Source of the DNA: Polyangium jinanense
GTDB taxonomy: Bacteria; Myxococcota; Polyangia; Polyangiales; Polyangiaceae
Reading direction: 5' to 3'
NCBI RefSeq assembly: GCF_028435365.1
Contig: NZ_JAGTJJ010000002.1
Coordinates: 186,001 to 250,000 of the forward strand
Length of the DNA stretch: 64,000 nt
Under the pieces are notes generated by a model. It was not told the DNA's origin. It ran no database searches and saw only the letters and a list, made by a program, of their open reading frames with translations. Shown piece after piece: positions 59,981 through 64,000 of this stretch. Both the position numbers and the translations under genes were made by a program. Position 1 is the stretch's first letter. Every line of letters begins with the position of its first letter.

Positions 59981-62900
59981 TCAGCGCGTGGGCTCGGGCG
60001 ACGCCGGGCGATCGTCCAGGTGCACGACGTCCTTCGTCGCCGCGTCGAGCCAGGCCCGCAGGCCCGCCTCGTCCGCGGGAAGGTCGTCGCCCCAGAGCCG
60101 CACCGTCCGGTCCTGGCCCGTCGAGACGAGCGCGCTGCCGTCCGGCGAGAATGCGATGAACGAGACGCCGCCCGCATGCCCGGCGAGCGGCCGATCCTCG
60201 TGGCTCTCGAGGTCCCAGATGCGGACGCTGCCGTCGAGGCTCGCCGAGGCGATACGTTTTCCATCGGAGGAGACGGAAATGCTCGCCACGGTTTTGCCGT
60301 GCCCGCGCAGGATGTTGCGGGGTTTGCCCGTGGCCGTCTCCCAGAGCCGCACCGAGGGTTCCGAGCCGAGCGAGGCGAATGTGGCGCCGTCCGGGAAAAA
60401 CACGATCTGCGTGACGCCATTGCCGCTCGCGTCGATCACCCGACCCTGGCCCGTCGCGAGGTCCCAGAGCCCGATGGTATGGTCGGCGCTGCCCGAGGCG
60501 AGCGTCTTTCCATCCGGCGAAAACGCGACGGCGCGGACCGGGAGCTCGTAGGTGCCGAGCGTCTTCGCTTCTTTCGTCGCGAATCGATAGATGCGCACGG
60601 TCTTGTCGGCGCTGCCCGTCGCGAGGACCGCGCCGTCGGGCGAAAACGCGAGCGTCTCGACGGGTTTTTCGTGCTCGAAGAGGACCTCGGCTTGCCCCGT
60701 GGCCACGTCCCAGAGCCGGACCTTCTTGTCGGCGCCGCCGGAGGCGAGGTGTTTTCCGTCGGGTGCAATGGCAAGACGTGCCACGCGCCCCTTATGGCCC
60801 CGGAGGACCTTGGGCGGTTCGCCCGCGAGCGAGGCGATTCGCACGGCGCCGTCCTCGCTGGCGGAGGCGACGGCCGTTCCATCCGGAAAAACCCGCAGGT
60901 CGCTGACCTTGGCGCCATGCCGATCGACGATCTGCGGCGCGCCGGAGGCGAGGTCGAAGAGGCGCACCGTGCCGTCGTCCGCGGCCGAAACGACGCGTTT
61001 TCCGTCGGGCAGGAAGGCCGCGGTCGTCGACGCGCCGTCGTGCTCGCCGACCACGCGATCGACCTGCGTGCCGAGCTCCCAGACGCGCATCGTCTGGTCG
61101 AACCCCGCCGCGGCGAGGCGTTTTCCATCGGGCGAGAACGCGACGCCGTGGAGCCCGAGCCAGTCCTGGAACCCGCCGAGCGTGCGGCGCTGGCCATTGG
61201 CGACGTCCCACAAGACGACGTTGCGATCCTGTCCGACGACGGCGACGCGGCTCCCGTCGGGCGAGAGCGCGAGCGTCTTGATTTCGCCGCCATACTGGCC
61301 GAGCAGCCGGGTCGCGCCGTTCGAGAGATCGGCATAACGAACGGCGCGGTCCTTCGCCCCGGAGACGAACGCGGTGCCATTCGGCAAGAACGCGAGCGCC
61401 GTGACCTCCTTCGTGTGGCCGGGGAACGTGCGGAGCGCGCCTTTCGAGGTGTTCCACAGCCGGAGCGAGCCGTCGACGCCGCCCGTGACCACGAACATGC
61501 CGTCGAAGGAAGCCGCGATGCTGGAGCAGGTCGAGGTTTGGCCGGAAAAATCACGGCTCTTGTCGGTCGCGAGGTCCCAGACGACGAGTTTTCCCTTCTC
61601 GACGAGGACGAGCGTGCGGCCGTCCCCCGAAAAGACCGCGCCGCGGCTCAATTCGACGCCGCTGTTCTCGGCGACCCGCTTTCCCGTGCCGGCCGCGACG
61701 TTCCAGAGGAAGACGCCGTCGCCGAAGCCCTGCGAGGTGAGCCATTGGCCGTTCGCGGAGAACCGGATGCTCGTGATCCATTTCTCGTGGCCCGCGAGGA
61801 CACGCGAGGTGCCCGTCGCGAGGTCCCAGATCCGGACGGACTTGTCCTTGCCGCCCGTGGCGAGGCGTTTTCCGTCGGGCGAGAAGGCGGCGGCCCAGAC
61901 CTCGTCGCCGTGGCCCGTGAGGACCTTGTGCGTGCCCGTTTCGAGGTCCCAGACCCGCACCGTGCGATCGTCGCTCGCCGTGGCAATGGTGCTGCCGTCG
62001 GGCGCGAACGCGACCGCATTGATGCCGCCGCCGTGCGCCCGGAAGACCTTTCCGATGCCACGCGAGAGCGCGTCGGCCGCGAGCGTGCGCGCGGCGGGGA
62101 AACGTGGACTGTTCGGCGAGAGCGTCTTCAGCCACGCAATGGCCTGGCTCGGGTCCCGATCCATGAGGCCGCGGGCCTGCGAGATCGTGAGCTCGTCCGC
62201 GCGTTTCGTGGCCTCGGCGTGCTTTTGCTGGGCTTCGAGGCGCTGCGCCTGGGCCTCGGCCTTCTGCCTTTGCGCCTCGACCTCGTTCGCCTGCGCCCGA
62301 TTGCGCTCCTGGATGATGCGGGTGAGGCTCAAGATGCCGACGACCGAGAGGGCCACGACGCCGACCAGGCCCACGAGCAGCGGCGTGCGGCGGCGCTTGA
62401 TGAAGCGGCGGACGATCTCGCCGCGCGAATACGTGTGTGCCGCGACGAACTGGCCCATCTGGAAACGGCGCAGGTCGTCCGCCAGCTCCTTCGCCGTCGG
62501 ATATCGCTTCGCTGCGTCGCGGGCCATCGCTTTTTCCACGATGGCGAGCAGGTCCTCGGGGATCCCTTTTTGCCGCTCGGCGAGCGGCACGGGCGGCGCT
62601 TCGAGGACCTTGAGGGCCACGTCGATCACGTCCCCGCCCGGGACATCGTACGGGGCCACGCCGGAGAGCGCGCGATAAAGCAGCGCGCCGATCGCATACA
62701 CGTCCGCGCGTTCGTCCACGGGTTTGGCCATGGCCTGCTCCGGGGGCATGTACGCGGGTGTGCCCATGATCGCGCCGACGGACGTCAAATGCGCGCTCCT
62801 GCTGACCGATTTCTCCTCGGACGCCGGCGGCCGGGGTTTGCCGGAGAGCGGCTCGGCGGATTCGTCGTTCAGGTCCTTCGCGAGGCCCCAATCGATGACG

Positions 62901-63469
62901 ACGGTTTCGCCGAACCGACCCACGAGAACGTTCGCCGGCTTGAGGTCGCGATGGACGATCCGCTGGCTATGCGCATACGCCATCGCGTCGGCCACGGCGA
63001 GCAGGTGCGGGAGCAGGGCGAGGCGTTCTTCGAGCGAGTGTGCATCGTTCATCACGTCGCCGAGGGGCTTGCCCGTGATGAGCTTCATCGCGTAGAAGGG
63101 CTCGCCCGTCGGCCAGCGGCCGGCCTCGTGCACGGGGACGATCGACGGGTGCTGGAGGCGCGCCGTGATGATCGCCTCGTACACGAAGCGCTCGGCCTCG
63201 GCCGCGTCCGTGGAGAGCAGCTCCTTGATGGCGACCGTGCGGTCGAGCCGTGTGTCACGGGCCTTCAGGATGCGGCCGATCCCGCCCTCGGCGAAGGCGC
63301 CGCTCACGGCGTAGGCCGTGCGCTGGACGACCGGGAGCGAGGCGGGGGTGAGCGCGGGGCGCACCGCGGGGGGCGGCGGAGGAGGCGCGTTCCGGAGGGA
63401 GGCGATCTCCGCGTCCGAGATCTCGAGCTCTTCGATGGAGTTCCTGTCGAGGGGAAGGCTTTCCGGCAC
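59981..63469 (-). CDS. Hanks-type Ser/Thr protein kinase with WD40 propellers
   Basis: A 1162-aa membrane kinase. Residues ~50-340 are the kinase domain: Lys in VAIKEL, catalytic loop HRDLKPAN, metal loop IDWGLA (Trp where most kinases have Phe), and GTPAYMPPEQ. A single membrane helix follows near 370 (LLVGLVGVVALSVVGILSL), then a coiled coil rich in Ala/Gln/Arg, then about 14 WD40 repeats (VAFAPDGSTIATASDDRTVRVWDL type), enough for two seven-bladed propellers. The Gly-rich loop is GAFAEGGIGRI. Such PknB-like/WD40 fusions are common in myxobacteria; the propellers would sense or bind partners outside the membrane. Confidence 0.92.
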   Translation of the reverse strand: MPESLPLDRNSIEELEISDAEIASLRNAPPPPPPAVRPALTPASLPVVQRTAYAVSGAFAEGGIGRILKARDTRLDRTVAIKELLSTDAAEAERFVYEAIITARLQHPSIVPVHEAGRWPTGEPFYAMKLITGKPLGDVMNDAHSLEERLALLPHLLAVADAMAYAHSQRIVHRDLKPANVLVGRFGETVVIDWGLAKDLNDESAEPLSGKPRPPASEEKSVSRSAHLTSVGAIMGTPAYMPPEQAMAKPVDERADVYAIGALLYRALSGVAPYDVPGGDVIDVALKVLEAPPVPLAERQKGIPEDLLAIVEKAMARDAAKRYPTAKELADDLRRFQMGQFVAAHTYSRGEIVRRFIKRRRTPLLVGLVGVVALSVVGILSLTRIIQERNRAQANEVEAQRQKAEAQAQRLEAQQKHAEATKRADELTISQARGLMDRDPSQAIAWLKTLSPNSPRFPAARTLAADALSRGIGKVFRAHGGGINAVAFAPDGSTIATASDDRTVRVWDLETGTHKVLTGHGDEVWAAAFSPDGKRLATGGKDKSVRIWDLATGTSRVLAGHEKWITSIRFSANGQWLTSQGFGDGVFLWNVAAGTGKRVAENSGVELSRGAVFSGDGRTLVLVEKGKLVVWDLATDKSRDFSGQTSTCSSIAASFDGMFVVTGGVDGSLRLWNTSKGALRTFPGHTKEVTALAFLPNGTAFVSGAKDRAVRYADLSNGATRLLGQYGGEIKTLALSPDGSRVAVVGQDRNVVLWDVANGQRRTLGGFQDWLGLHGVAFSPDGKRLAAAGFDQTMRVWELGTQVDRVVGEHDGASTTAAFLPDGKRVVSAADDGTVRLFDLASGAPQIVDRHGAKVSDLRVFPDGTAVASASEDGAVRIASLAGEPPKVLRGHKGRVARLAIAPDGKHLASGGADKKVRLWDVATGQAEVLFEHEKPVETLAFSPDGAVLATGSADKTVRIYRFATKEAKTLGTYELPVRAVAFSPDGKTLASGSADHTIGLWDLATGQGRVIDASGNGVTQIVFFPDGATFASLGSEPSVRLWETATGKPRNILRGHGKTVASISVSSDGKRIASASLDGSVRIWDLESHEDRPLAGHAGGVSFIAFSPDGSALVSTGQDRTVRLWGDDLPADEAGLRAWLDAATKDVVHLDDRPASPEPTR

Positions 63470-63563
63470 GGGGGCAGACTATCCGATTTGCGTTTGGCCG
63501 GCACGAGGGAGCGAAGCGGCGTGGTCGTGCTTTTTCCGCCACCGGAGGACCCGGACGTCCGGG

Positions 63564-64000
63564 TCAAGAGGGTTCGGCGCGCTCCTTGAGGCTCCGGAGC
63601 GGCCGGCCGTCCATGACGCGCTGGACGAGGGCCGGCCAGTCCTTCCATTCGGTACCGCAGAGCCGATCCATGATCGAGGACTGGAAGCTGTAATGGCCTG
63701 TCCAGCGGGCGTGATGGAGCGCGTGATACACGAACGGATTCGCGTTGATCGAGCGCCAGCGGATGCCCTTGATGGAGCGCGTGATCTCCACGTTCGCGTG
63801 CCCGACGATGTTGCCGCCGACGTTGACCACGAGATACGCGGCCCAGCCCCAGAAGCCGATCGGCGCGACGTACGACATGGCGAGCGGCATCCCGGCATAC
63901 CCGATCATCCAGGCGCACGACTCGACGAAGCTCATCGATTGACCCGTGAGCGGCGTCGTCACGTGGGAGCGATGGTGCCACCGATGAAACCGCACGAGCG
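63564..64000 (-). CDS. Fatty acid hydroxylase / sterol desaturase family protein (5' end outside window)
   Basis: The visible ~145 C-terminal residues of a membrane di-iron enzyme. Two of the family His boxes are present: FHRWHHRSH at the left end and YHALHHARWTGHYSF near the C-terminus, plus GHANVE. Two hydrophobic stretches lie between. The frame is open past 64000, so the first His box and the true start are outside; GTG 63995 is probably internal. The family hydroxylates or desaturates lipids, sterols or carotenoids. The substrate is unknown. Confidence 0.75.
   Translation of the reverse strand, partial: LVRFHRWHHRSHVTTPLTGQSMSFVESCAWMIGYAGMPLAMSYVAPIGFWGWAAYLVVNVGGNIVGHANVEITRSIKGIRWRSINANPFVYHALHHARWTGHYSFQSSIMDRLCGTEWKDWPALVQRVMDGRPLRSLKERAEPS

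Noticed and set aside
59978..63589. 1203-codon open frame on the plus strand opposite the WD40 kinase
   Set aside because: It is an antisense shadow caused by high GC3; it is Arg/Asp-rich low complexity with no domains, while the minus strand encodes a clear kinase and propeller. The same reasoning removed long antisense frames at 6999-9890, 18180-19979, 39576-42167, 42695-44059, 52694-55426 and 57239-59875.

Overview
The window is high-GC DNA that reads as part of a myxobacterial chromosome, most likely order Polyangiales (Sorangium/Polyangium-like). This is an inference from gene content: many outer-surface lipoproteins with Gly-rich linkers, MopE-type metal-binding motifs, DUF4215 Cys-rich repeats and SBBP or FG-GAP propellers; a Hanks-type kinase fused to WD40 repeats; a two-transmitter hybrid histidine kinase; and a reverse transcriptase whose catalytic core resembles the Mx162 retron enzyme of Myxococcus. 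No rRNA, CRISPR array, complete insertion sequence or prophage was seen. Two tRNA genes, Arg(TCG) and Lys(CTT), sit at 15.5 kb.

Layout. 0-15 kb is ordinary chromosome: a TonB-dependent receptor cut by the window edge, a metal-binding lipoprotein, a Lon-family protease, a coupled GH65 phosphorylase and universal stress protein pair, two response regulators, a pentapeptide protein, an alpha/beta hydrolase, exonuclease III and a murein endopeptidase. 15.4-21.8 kb has the tRNAs, two copies of one terminator around a small lipoprotein, a large lipoprotein, an ABC-F ATPase and three poorly characterised genes. 21.9-31.4 kb is accessory in character: a 41-bp palindromic repeat array, two tandem Uma2 nuclease genes, a HEAT-repeat protein fused to a degenerate aldo/keto reductase, two related RNA-like structured elements, a 21-bp iteron array, an Rpn-family nuclease whose start codon lies in a perfect hairpin, and a retron-type reverse transcriptase with a non-standard N-terminal domain. 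31.4-44 kb holds a membrane protein, a class V aminotransferase, several secreted lipoproteins, an aldo/keto reductase, a likely operon of SUMF1-like and PhnD-like proteins, a beta-propeller/diheme cytochrome c lipoprotein, and a blue-copper lipoprotein. 44-64 kb holds signalling and envelope genes: a PAS-STAS regulator, a carotenoid oxygenase, a NYN-LOTUS protein, an FG-GAP lipoprotein, the hybrid kinase, a SIMPL protein, the NfeD-FloA membrane-microdomain operon, the WD40 kinase and a partial fatty acid/sterol hydroxylase.

Tight coupling is common. ATGA stop/start overlaps occur at 7182, 21198 and 39330, and TGA-ATG junctions or near-zero spacing at 45828 and 58549. Many convergent pairs end within a few bases of each other.

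The most unusual material is non-coding. The two elements at 27132-27288 and 27444-27621 keep the same stems while the paired bases change, which points to selection on RNA or single-stranded DNA structure. The array at 21899-22180 shows a similar pattern of conserved blocks alternating with hairpins of changing sequence. Both lie in the same 10-kb stretch as the reverse transcriptase and the Uma2 and Rpn nucleases.
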